Part shown: one piece after another, positions 6,148 through 11,811 of the stretch
How positions within the stretch are numbered: the first letter of the stretch is position 1
How the letters are laid out: every line of letters begins with the position of its first letter
Assembly: GCA_013815575.1 (NCBI GenBank)
Contig: JACDFX010000015.1
Span: 1-11,811 of the forward strand
Length of the DNA: 11,811 bases
DNA from: Rubrobacter sp.
GTDB taxonomy: Bacteria > Actinomycetota > Rubrobacteria > Rubrobacterales > Rubrobacteraceae
Reading direction: 5' to 3'
Program-made: the position numbers and the translations under genes
The notes under the pieces: generated by a model
Databases searched by the model: none
What the model was told of the DNA's origin: nothing
Seen by the model: only the letters and a program-made list of their open reading frames with translations

Positions 6148-6414
6148 TCCTCACGCGTACCCCATCAACCGTAGCGCGGCGCCGGTGCCGGTGCTATAAA
6201 GCACGCTCCAGCCTTCGGTCGCTAGACTCGGCACAACAAGGCTGTAACATTGTAGTAACAGCTTGCGGAGTAGGGAACCGGAGGCGTCCACCAGGGGAAA
6301 CGATGCGGCCGACGGGAAAGAGCCGCGAAGGGGGTGAGGAGAGAGGGTCTAGGGGACGCTTTTCGGCGTCACGCGCATCATGCAGAGGCGAGGGGAAAGG
6401 AGTGGGTAGGCTTT
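6148..6414 (+). promoter_or_regulatory. Control region and possible structured leader of the methanol dehydrogenase gene
   Basis: This divergent gap is not coding. It contains an inverted repeat GTGCT-ATAA-AGCAC (6191-6204) over a TATAAA. It also contains TGTAACATTGTAGTAACA (6243-6260), similar to the GntR promoter segment 6111-6128; its TAACAT could be a -10, though the -35 is poor. The purine-rich stretch that follows has two possible hairpins: GCGGC/GCCGC (6305-6309 with 6322-6326, 12-nt loop) and GACGC/GCGTC (6355-6359 with 6366-6370, loop TTTTCG). AAAGGAG precedes the start by a rather long 12 nt. I could not match the leader to a known riboswitch class. Confidence 0.4.
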
Positions 6415-7806
6415 ATGGATCTTTCGAGGGTTCTTGAGTTTCCGGTAAAGGAGTTCTTCCAGCAGCCAAGGTCGTTGCTCGGGGCGGGGGCGTACGAGAA
6501 CGCCGGTCCCGAGGCGGCGGCGATGGGGCTCAAGCATGTTTTGTTCGTAACGACGGGCCTGAGGGGCACCGGGATCATCGACGAGTGCAGGACCAACTTC
6601 GAGAACGCAGGCGTCTCGGTTTCGGTCTATGACAAGGTCGAGACCAACCCGAAGGACTACAACGTCATGGACGCCTACAAGGCGTTCACCGAATCCGAGT
6701 GCGACGGCTTCGTCTCCATCGGCGGTGGCAGCCCGCATGACACGACCAAGGGCGCGAGGGTGGTGGCGGCGCACGACGGGCGAAACATAAACGAGTTCCA
6801 GGGCGTCAACGCCTCCGAGAAGTTGGAGAACCCGCCGCACATCGCGATCAACACGACCGTCGGCACGGGCTCGGAGACCACGCCGGCCGCGGTCATCACG
6901 GACCTCTCATCCGAGAATGCCCCGCACAAGTGGGTGGCCTTCGACCGGGCGATGACGACGACGCTCGCGATCAACGACCCGGTATTGTGCATGACCCAGC
7001 CGCCGGAGTACGTGGCCTACACGGGCTTCGACACCATCGCCCACGGCTCCGAGGCTTACGTCGGGCGGGTGCAGCACCTCTCCTGCACGCCGGTCGCCCT
7101 CCACGCCATCAGGATGGTAACGGAGAACCTGCGCGAGGCGACCTACAACCCGAAGAACTTCAAGGCCATGGAGGGGATGGTCTGGGCGCAGTACCTCGCG
7201 GCCCAGGCGTTCAGCTCCGCGCTGCTTGGAATTTTGCACTCCCTCTCGCACGCCGTCTGCGCCTACTACGACATCCACCACGGCCTCAACAACGGCATCG
7301 GCATTTCCAGGGTCTGGACCTACAACCAGCCAGCGGCGGTGGAGAAGTACGCGGACATCGCCGAGGCGATGGGCGAGGACACGAGGGGCATGAACCCGGT
7401 GCAGGCCGCCGACCAGGCCATAGACGCCGTCATAAGGCTCGCCAAGGACTGCGGCATCCCCGAGAACTTCTCGCAGGTCACGGAGTACCCGAAGACCCGC
7501 ATGGGCAAGGGCTGGTACGAGGGACGGCCGACGCAGGCCCTCCAGAGCGACGACGCAGAGTTGCAGAAGATGGCCGAGCACATGATGGGTGACCTCTGCA
7601 CGCCGGGCAACCCGCGCGACCTGACCGTCGACGGGGCAAAGGAGATCCTGCGCGACTGCATGTACGACCCGATGGAGCGCAAGACCACCAACGGCTACCG
7701 CCAGAACATCTGGGGCGCGGCGCCGGCAATGGGCCGCAAGACGCACGGCTACGAGGGGCGCGGAGAGTCCCCCGGCGTCGGCCGCGAGCCCGCCTCGACA
7801 TCGTAG
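6415..7806 (+). CDS. mdo: NDMA-dependent methanol dehydrogenase (iron-containing alcohol dehydrogenase family)
   Basis: This 463-residue enzyme oxidises methanol, and often other short alcohols, to the aldehyde in the cytoplasm with tightly bound NAD(P); in assays it passes electrons to N,N-dimethyl-4-nitrosoaniline. The start FPVKEFFQQPRSLLG (9-23), TTGLRGTGIIDE (46-57), VETNPKDYNVM (75-85) and CTPGNPRDLTV (395-405) closely follow actinobacterial MDO. GGGSPHD (103-109) is the nucleotide site. Metal ligands are D206, H210, H275 and H289, with the standard spacing. The C-terminus extends roughly 40 residues beyond the Mycobacterium/Amycolatopsis enzymes as I recall them. The ATG at 6415 fits the family N-terminus. 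In mycobacteria this enzyme depends on the redox peptide mycofactocin; no mft genes are in the window. A terminator separates it from moxR. Confidence 0.93.
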   Translation: MDLSRVLEFPVKEFFQQPRSLLGAGAYENAGPEAAAMGLKHVLFVTTGLRGTGIIDECRTNFENAGVSVSVYDKVETNPKDYNVMDAYKAFTESECDGFVSIGGGSPHDTTKGARVVAAHDGRNINEFQGVNASEKLENPPHIAINTTVGTGSETTPAAVITDLSSENAPHKWVAFDRAMTTTLAINDPVLCMTQPPEYVAYTGFDTIAHGSEAYVGRVQHLSCTPVALHAIRMVTENLREATYNPKNFKAMEGMVWAQYLAAQAFSSALLGILHSLSHAVCAYYDIHHGLNNGIGISRVWTYNQPAAVEKYADIAEAMGEDTRGMNPVQAADQAIDAVIRLAKDCGIPENFSQVTEYPKTRMGKGWYEGRPTQALQSDDAELQKMAEHMMGDLCTPGNPRDLTVDGAKEILRDCMYDPMERKTTNGYRQNIWGAAPAMGRKTHGYEGRGESPGVGREPASTS

Positions 7807-7822
7807 CTTAGTACGGATCAGG

Positions 7823-7853
7823 GGGGGTGGGTCACACGGCCCGCCCCCGTTTG
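7823..7853 (+). terminator. Hairpin terminator after the methanol dehydrogenase gene
   Basis: GGGGGTGGG (7823-7831) pairs with CCCGCCCCC (7840-7848), nine pairs including one T-G wobble, around an 8-nt loop. It is followed by GTTTGG, so the T tract is weak. It lies between the methanol dehydrogenase stop and moxR and covers a GTG at 7827 that would otherwise be a moxR start. It may allow partial read-through. Confidence 0.55.
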
Positions 7854-7877
7854 GAACCCCATTTCAGAAGGAGCATT

Positions 7878-8876
7878 TTGTTCGAGAGCATCGAAGAGGT
7901 CAGGGAGAGGCTCGCGGAACAGGACTACGTCTCCGACACGCGGCTGGCGACCGTGGTTTTTCTGGCGACGCGCCTCAACAAGCCCGTCCTCGTCGAGGGG
8001 CCGGCCGGTGTCGGGAAGACCGAGCTTGCGAAGTCGCTCGCGGGGGCGGCGGGCCGCGACCTGATCCGTCTCCAGTGTTACGAAGGCCTCGACGAGGCAA
8101 AGGCCCTCTACGAGTGGGAGTACAGCAAGCAGCTCCTCTACACGCAGGTCCTGCGGGAGAAGATCGGCGAGGTCCTCAAGCCGGCGAAGGATTTGAGCGA
8201 GGCCGCTGAGATCCTGCGCGGCCAGGAGGACACATTCTTTAGCGAGAACTTCCTGGTGGAACGCCCGATCCTTCAAGCCCTGAGATCCGAAGAGTCCTCC
8301 GTGCTCCTCATAGACGAGATAGACCGCGCGGACGAGGAGTTCGAGGCGTTCCTGCTGGAGTTCCTCTCGGACTTCCAGGTCTCCATCCCGGAGATAGGGA
8401 CCGTCAAGGCAAAGGCCCCGCCCGTCGTCATCCTGACCTCCAACCGCACCCGCGAGCTCTCGGAGGCCCTCAAGCGCCGCTGCCTGCACCTCCAACTCGG
8501 CTACCCGAGCGGCGACGTGGAGCTCGAAATAGTGCGCCTCAAGGCCCCCGGCATCGGCGAAGCCTTATCGAAGGAGCTCGTAAATACCATCCAGGGCATA
8601 AGAGAGCTCGACCTCCGCAAGGCACCTAGCATCGGCGAGACGCTCGACTGGGCCCAGAGCCTCGTCGTCCTGAACGCGAAGGACCTCTCCAAAGACCTGA
8701 TCGAGAGCACCATCAGCGTCATCGCCAAGCACGACCGCGACGCCGAGAAGATGCTCGACCACCTCGGCGTAAACGCCGCCGACACCAAGCATCTCGGCCA
8801 GACCGAACCGACCGGCGAGAACCCGTCCGAGGCGATGTACGAGATGCACCGCTCCGCCCACAAGCACGCACGCTAG
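7878..8876 (+). CDS. MoxR family AAA+ ATPase (CoxD-like)
   Basis: This 332-residue ATPase belongs to the MoxR family of metal-enzyme chaperones. Walker A is GPAGVGKTE at 41-49, Walker B is SVLLIDEIDRAD at 141-152, and sensor 1 is ILTSNRTRELSEALKRRC at 185-202. CoxD, a MoxR-type protein, acts with the VWA protein CoxE to mature the metal site of CO dehydrogenase, and the next gene here is CoxE-like. The start is TTG 7878, with GAAGGAG 4 nt upstream and the family N-terminus right after it; the longer GTG 7827 form begins inside the terminator hairpin. It is the first gene of a four-gene set with gaps of 12, 2 and 9 bp. The client enzyme is not proven: the form II molybdenum hydroxylase in this window is one candidate. 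Confidence 0.92.
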   Translation: MFESIEEVRERLAEQDYVSDTRLATVVFLATRLNKPVLVEGPAGVGKTELAKSLAGAAGRDLIRLQCYEGLDEAKALYEWEYSKQLLYTQVLREKIGEVLKPAKDLSEAAEILRGQEDTFFSENFLVERPILQALRSEESSVLLIDEIDRADEEFEAFLLEFLSDFQVSIPEIGTVKAKAPPVVILTSNRTRELSEALKRRCLHLQLGYPSGDVELEIVRLKAPGIGEALSKELVNTIQGIRELDLRKAPSIGETLDWAQSLVVLNAKDLSKDLIESTISVIAKHDRDAEKMLDHLGVNAADTKHLGQTEPTGENPSEAMYEMHRSAHKHAR

Positions 8877-8888
8877 CGGGGTCGTCTC

Positions 8889-10418
8889 GTGGACACCGTA
8901 GTAAACGACTTCGTCCAGGTTCTCAGGGACCACCGGGTCCGGGTCTCCCCCGCCGAGAGCATCGACGCCCTGCGCGCCCTGGAACAGACTGGGCTGGGGG
9001 AGCGGGGGATCGTGAAAGACACGTTGCGGGCGACGCTCGTGAAGAACGGGGAGGACGTCGGCACCTTCGACCGGCTCTTCGACCTCTTTTTCTCGCTGCG
9101 GCCTGTGGCGGAGAAGCCGGGGGCGCGGGTGAGGGGCCATGACCACGATCACGACCACGGCCCGCCGCCGGCGCGGCTTGAGCTCGGTGAAGAGTCCGGC
9201 GGGCAGAAGCCGGAGGAGACCGAGCACACCCACGACAAGGACGAGTCGACGGAGATGCGCAAGTTCTTCGACGAGGAGCGGATGCGTCCTTCCAACGACG
9301 TTCACGGGGACGCGGAGCGGATGCGGCTCTCGATGTTCTCGCAGGAGTTGATCCTGAACCGCAAGCCGGGTGCCATGGAGAGCGCCCTCCAACGCCTCAC
9401 CTACCACATGCGCCTCCGCCGCTCGCGCAACATGTTCAACCCGGGCGGTTTGGTACCGAACCCCGGCGGCGAGGAGATACCGCTGGACGTCTCAGCCGCG
9501 GACCTCGAAGGCCTCATCGACCACCTGCACGAGTTGGAGGTGGACGAGGCGATAGTCGAGCAACTGGAGGCCCAGGCCGAGAACATACTCAAAGGGCTGC
9601 CGGAGCTCATCAAGCAGATGCAGGAGCGGGACAAGCTCTTGAAGAAGGACGCCGGGGACGACTCGGAGGTGCGGCGGCGGGCTCTAAAGAAGATGTTGCA
9701 TTTCTCGGCTTCCGAGCAGCGGGAGATGGAGGCGGCGGTGCGTCGGATCGCGCGCAAGATCCAGGGCGCCCGAACGCGACGCCTCAAAGAGGACCGGACC
9801 GGGCGCATCAGCGTGCCCCACACCCTGCGCCACAACGTCCGCTACGAGGGCGTACCCTTCGACCCCGTGCTCCGCAAACGCCGCGAGGGCAAGCCGCGCG
9901 TGACGTTGCTGTGCGACGTGAGCCTCAGCACGCGCAACCTGAGCCGGTTCTGGCTGCACATGATCTACCAGATGCAGAGCCTCTTCTCGAAGGTCAGGAC
10001 GTTCGTGTTCGTCGCCGACGTGGCCGAGGTGACGCAAGTTTTAGAGGAACACGACATGAACCGGGCGGTGGATGAGATCTTCTCGGGCCGCATCATCGAC
10101 GCCGACGTGAACAGCGACTTCGGCAAGGCCGCCGGCCAGTTCCGCGACCAGTTCCTGCCAACCATAAACCACCGCACGACCGTCGTGATCCTGGGCGACG
10201 GCCGCAACAACGGCAAGTGGGCCAATACCCAGGCGCTCGAAGAGATCTCGCAGCACGCCCGCCAGGTCGTCTGGATCACGCCCGAGCCCCGCTGGGGCTG
10301 GAACCTTGGCTCCTGCGACATGCCCCTCTACGAAGCGATCTGCGACCGCGTCGAGGTCGTGAGAACGGTCGAACAACTCGGCGGCGTCGCCGAGGGACTC
10401 GTCAAGGCCCGGGCGTAA
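8889..10418 (+). CDS. VWA domain-containing CoxE-like protein with His/Asp-rich stretch
   Basis: This 509-residue protein is the usual partner of MoxR ATPases. A helical N-terminal region (1-75) leads into a His/Asp-rich segment, GHDHDHDHG at 83-91 and HTHDKDE at 113-119. A charged helical middle part follows, and a C-terminal von Willebrand A domain begins near 336. The metal-ion-dependent adhesion site is visible as DVSLS (343-347), NSDFG (408-412) and LGDGRNN (435-441). CoxE in carboxydotrophs works with CoxD to finish the Cu-Mo centre of CO dehydrogenase; the role here is inferred by family. The start is GTG 8889, 12 bp after moxR, with only a weak ribosome binding site, suggesting coupling. 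The His/Asp segment could bind a transition metal and echoes the His-rich loop of the transporter two genes on. Confidence 0.88.
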   Translation: MDTVVNDFVQVLRDHRVRVSPAESIDALRALEQTGLGERGIVKDTLRATLVKNGEDVGTFDRLFDLFFSLRPVAEKPGARVRGHDHDHDHGPPPARLELGEESGGQKPEETEHTHDKDESTEMRKFFDEERMRPSNDVHGDAERMRLSMFSQELILNRKPGAMESALQRLTYHMRLRRSRNMFNPGGLVPNPGGEEIPLDVSAADLEGLIDHLHELEVDEAIVEQLEAQAENILKGLPELIKQMQERDKLLKKDAGDDSEVRRRALKKMLHFSASEQREMEAAVRRIARKIQGARTRRLKEDRTGRISVPHTLRHNVRYEGVPFDPVLRKRREGKPRVTLLCDVSLSTRNLSRFWLHMIYQMQSLFSKVRTFVFVADVAEVTQVLEEHDMNRAVDEIFSGRIIDADVNSDFGKAAGQFRDQFLPTINHRTTVVILGDGRNNGKWANTQALEEISQHARQVVWITPEPRWGWNLGSCDMPLYEAICDRVEVVRTVEQLGGVAEGLVKARA

Positions 10419-10420
10419 GC

Positions 10421-10957
10421 GTGGAGCACAAACAAAACGTACCCTTCTCCCCCACCGAACCCTACCGCTTCTGCCCGGCTGACGGGAACCGCCTCGAAGG
10501 CCCGCGTCCGAGCGGGGGCGCCACGTGCCCCCTCTGCGGCCGGTCCTGGTATCGGAACCCGGCCCCGGCGGTGGGGGCCGCGATCCTGGACGGCGACAGA
10601 GCACTGGTCACCGTGCGGGCGCGCGAGCCGCACCGGGGCAAGGTGGACGTGCCTGGCGGCTTTCTGGAGGTCGGCGAGCACCCGGTGGAGGGCCTCAAAC
10701 GGGAGGTCAGGGAGGAGCTCGGGCTGGAGCTCGAGGTTGACCCGATGCCGGTGCTCCTCGCCCCCCACACCTACGGCCCGGAGGGCGTGTGGGCGCTGGC
10801 GATCGGGTTCCGGGCGCGCATATCTCAGGGGGTGCCAAAGCCCGCGGACGACGTGGCGGAGGCGCGTTGGATCGGCGCGGAGGAAGTGGACGGCGTAGAC
10901 TTCGCCTGGGAGCACGACCGCGGGTTCGTGCGGGCGGCCCTGACACAGAGAGCTTAG
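10421..10957 (+). CDS. Nudix hydrolase with N-terminal zinc-ribbon-like segment
   Basis: This 178-residue protein hydrolyses a nucleoside-diphosphate-linked compound, with substrate unknown. The Nudix box GX5EX7REUXEEXGU is complete at 80-102: G80, E86, R94-E95, E98-E99, G101. Upstream, C18 with D21, then C36 and C39 (CPLCG), form a zinc-ribbon-like segment as in NudC-type enzymes, but the second of the usual four cysteines is Asp. The SQPWPFPQS motif of true NudC NADH pyrophosphatases is absent. The start is GTG 10421, only 2 bp after the VWA stop, with no clear ribosome binding site; the larger upstream open frame overlaps the VWA gene and is not used. It shares the operon with moxR, the VWA gene and the transporter; no direct link in function is obvious. 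Confidence 0.88.
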   Translation: MEHKQNVPFSPTEPYRFCPADGNRLEGPRPSGGATCPLCGRSWYRNPAPAVGAAILDGDRALVTVRAREPHRGKVDVPGGFLEVGEHPVEGLKREVREELGLELEVDPMPVLLAPHTYGPEGVWALAIGFRARISQGVPKPADDVAEARWIGAEEVDGVDFAWEHDRGFVRAALTQRA

Positions 10958-10966
10958 GAGGAGCGC

Positions 10967-11716
10967 GTGGCGGCTTTAGACGGCTGGCTTGAGGGCCTAA
11001 TGCACGGCCCGGCGAGCCTGGGGCTCGTGCTACTGGTCAGCGCCCTGCTGGGGCTCAGGCACGCCTCTGACCCGGACCACCTGGCGGCGGTGACGACCCT
11101 CATAGCCTCGGAGAAGGACCACGACAAGGTCCGCAAGGCCAGCCTGATGGGCCTCGTGTGGGGCGCGGGGCACGGCACGACGCTCGTGCTGATCGGGCTG
11201 CCCCTGGTGCTCTTCAACCGTTACCTGCCGGAGTTCGTCCAGCGGGCCGCGGAGACCCTGATCGGGGCCATAATAATCCTCCTCGCCGTGAGGCTGCTCC
11301 TGCGCTGGCGGCGCGGCCTCTTTCACGCCCACGCCCACGCCCATGACGGCGACAAACACCGCCACGTCCACTCCCACGCACGCGATGAGGCCCACGAGCA
11401 CGAGCACGCCGGACGCACGCCCCTCGGGGCCTACGGCGTGGGGCTCGTACACGGCATCGGCGGCTCGGGGGGGCTCACGCTGCTCCTGCTCTCCACCATC
11501 TCGGACAAGGCGCAGGCCGCCGGCGCGCTGCTGCTCTTCGCCGCCGGCACCGCCGTCTCCATGGCCCTCCTCTCTACCGCCCTCGGCCTCGCGATAGCCG
11601 GCGGGCCGGTCGGGAAGAACTTCGAGAGGGTCGCGCCGGTGCTCGGCGTGCTCGGCGTGGCGTTCGGGGCGTGGTACGCGCTCGGGGCGCTGGGGGTGAT
11701 CGTGTATCCGTTCTAG
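10967..11716 (+). CDS. NicO/NiCoT-family nickel-cobalt transporter with His-rich cytoplasmic loop
   Basis: This 249-residue membrane protein has about six hydrophobic segments (near 16-31, 59-83, 92-112, 153-176, 183-210 and 222-248). The HX4DH metal signature is in GLRHASDPDHLAAV (29-42). GAGHGTTLVLIG (66-77) and GLVHGIGGSGGLT (159-171) are further family motifs. A loop at 119-148 holds 11 histidines in HAHAHAH and HEHEH runs, likely a metal buffer. The family imports Ni or Co, or in RcnA-like members exports it; the direction cannot be told from sequence. UreH-like urease-associated proteins are close relatives, but no urease or hydrogenase gene is in view. GTG 10967 follows AGGAGGAG, which overlaps the Nudix stop, so it is the fourth gene of the moxR operon. 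Confidence 0.88.
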   Translation: MAALDGWLEGLMHGPASLGLVLLVSALLGLRHASDPDHLAAVTTLIASEKDHDKVRKASLMGLVWGAGHGTTLVLIGLPLVLFNRYLPEFVQRAAETLIGAIIILLAVRLLLRWRRGLFHAHAHAHDGDKHRHVHSHARDEAHEHEHAGRTPLGAYGVGLVHGIGGSGGLTLLLLSTISDKAQAAGALLLFAAGTAVSMALLSTALGLAIAGGPVGKNFERVAPVLGVLGVAFGAWYALGALGVIVYPF

Positions 11717-11730
11717 TTGCTAGTTCTCGG

Positions 11731-11805
11731 CTTTTTGCCGGAACGGTTGTGGTTGGCAGGCAAACAGGACCATGAGGTCCGGAAGAGGAGTAATACCGTT
11801 CCGGT
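11731..11805 (+). repeat. 9-bp inverted repeat enclosing a second hairpin
   Basis: CCGGAACGG (11738-11746) is the exact reverse complement of CCGTTCCGG (11796-11804), 49 nt apart. Inside is a perfect stem GGACC/GGTCC with loop ATGA (11767-11780). A smaller overlapping hairpin, CGGC-TTTTT-GCCG, ends in the left arm. It could be an RNA element, a terminator of the moxR operon or the leader of a gene beyond the right edge. GTCCGGAAG inside recalls the SRP RNA loop, but the closing bases do not fit SRP. Confidence 0.5.
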
Positions 11806-11811
11806 CTATTG

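Noticed and set aside
6261..6350. Known riboswitch (cobalamin, ZTP, c-di-GMP or glycine) in the methanol dehydrogenase leader
   Set aside because: Short matches to GGGAA and CCACC-type elements exist, but no full set of conserved motifs for any of these classes could be found by eye.
6334..6414. 27-codon N-terminal extension of the methanol dehydrogenase from an upstream ATG
   Set aside because: The family begins at the downstream Met with FPVKEF shortly after; the extension is leader RNA with the ribosome binding site inside it.
11330..11410. Low-complexity CAC/CCACGC repeat as a tandem DNA repeat
   Set aside because: It is explained by the His-rich loop of the NicO-family transporter, a known trait of that family, and is in frame.
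11745..11804. Small SRP RNA suggested by the bases AGGTCCGGAAG
   Set aside because: The SRP loop requires GGAAGGA with AGCAGC after it; here GGAAGAGGAG follows, and the local pairing is with GGACC upstream instead.

Overview
The window is high-GC and densely coded. It has many GTG and TTG starts, strong AAAGGAG-type ribosome binding sites and gene content typical of Actinomycetota: an NDMA-dependent methanol dehydrogenase, a GntR/UTRA regulator, a PucR-type helix-turn-helix and CO dehydrogenase-like genes. A deep-branching actinobacterium such as Rubrobacter is my best guess; this is inference from gene style, not a database match.

Positions 1-2800 hold a leftward pair encoding the small [2Fe-2S] subunit and the large molybdopterin subunit of a xanthine/CO dehydrogenase-family molybdenum hydroxylase. 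The large subunit runs off the left edge and carries the form II loop AYRGAGR. A gap of about 400 bp follows, then a rightward pair: a very short stand-alone PucR-type DNA-binding protein whose end overlaps the start of a one-domain molybdate-binding protein (Mop). A hairpin terminator closes the pair.

Positions 2800-4600 hold leftward modA-modB (molybdate-binding lipoprotein and permease, joined by a TGATG overlap). No modC ATPase gene follows. The first 4.6 kb is therefore a molybdenum module: uptake, storage or sensing, and an enzyme that needs the metal.

Positions 4600-6150 hold a rightward GAF protein resembling free-methionine-(R)-sulfoxide reductase. Next comes a truncated, frameshifted tail of an acyl-CoA thioesterase, wedged against the end of a leftward GntR/UTRA regulator that appears to have a leaderless promoter.

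Positions 6150-11811 are all rightward. An NDMA-dependent methanol dehydrogenase with a possibly structured leader and its own terminator is followed by a tight four-gene set: a MoxR AAA+ ATPase, a CoxE-like VWA protein with a His/Asp-rich stretch, a Nudix hydrolase, and a NicO-family Ni/Co transporter with a His-rich loop. MoxR plus CoxE-like VWA is the CoxD/CoxE maturation pair known from CO dehydrogenase clusters. It could serve the molybdenum hydroxylase at the left, the neighbouring dehydrogenase, or something outside the window. The window ends in a 9-bp inverted repeat enclosing a second hairpin, which may be an RNA element or terminator.

I see no tRNA, rRNA, CRISPR array or insertion sequence.
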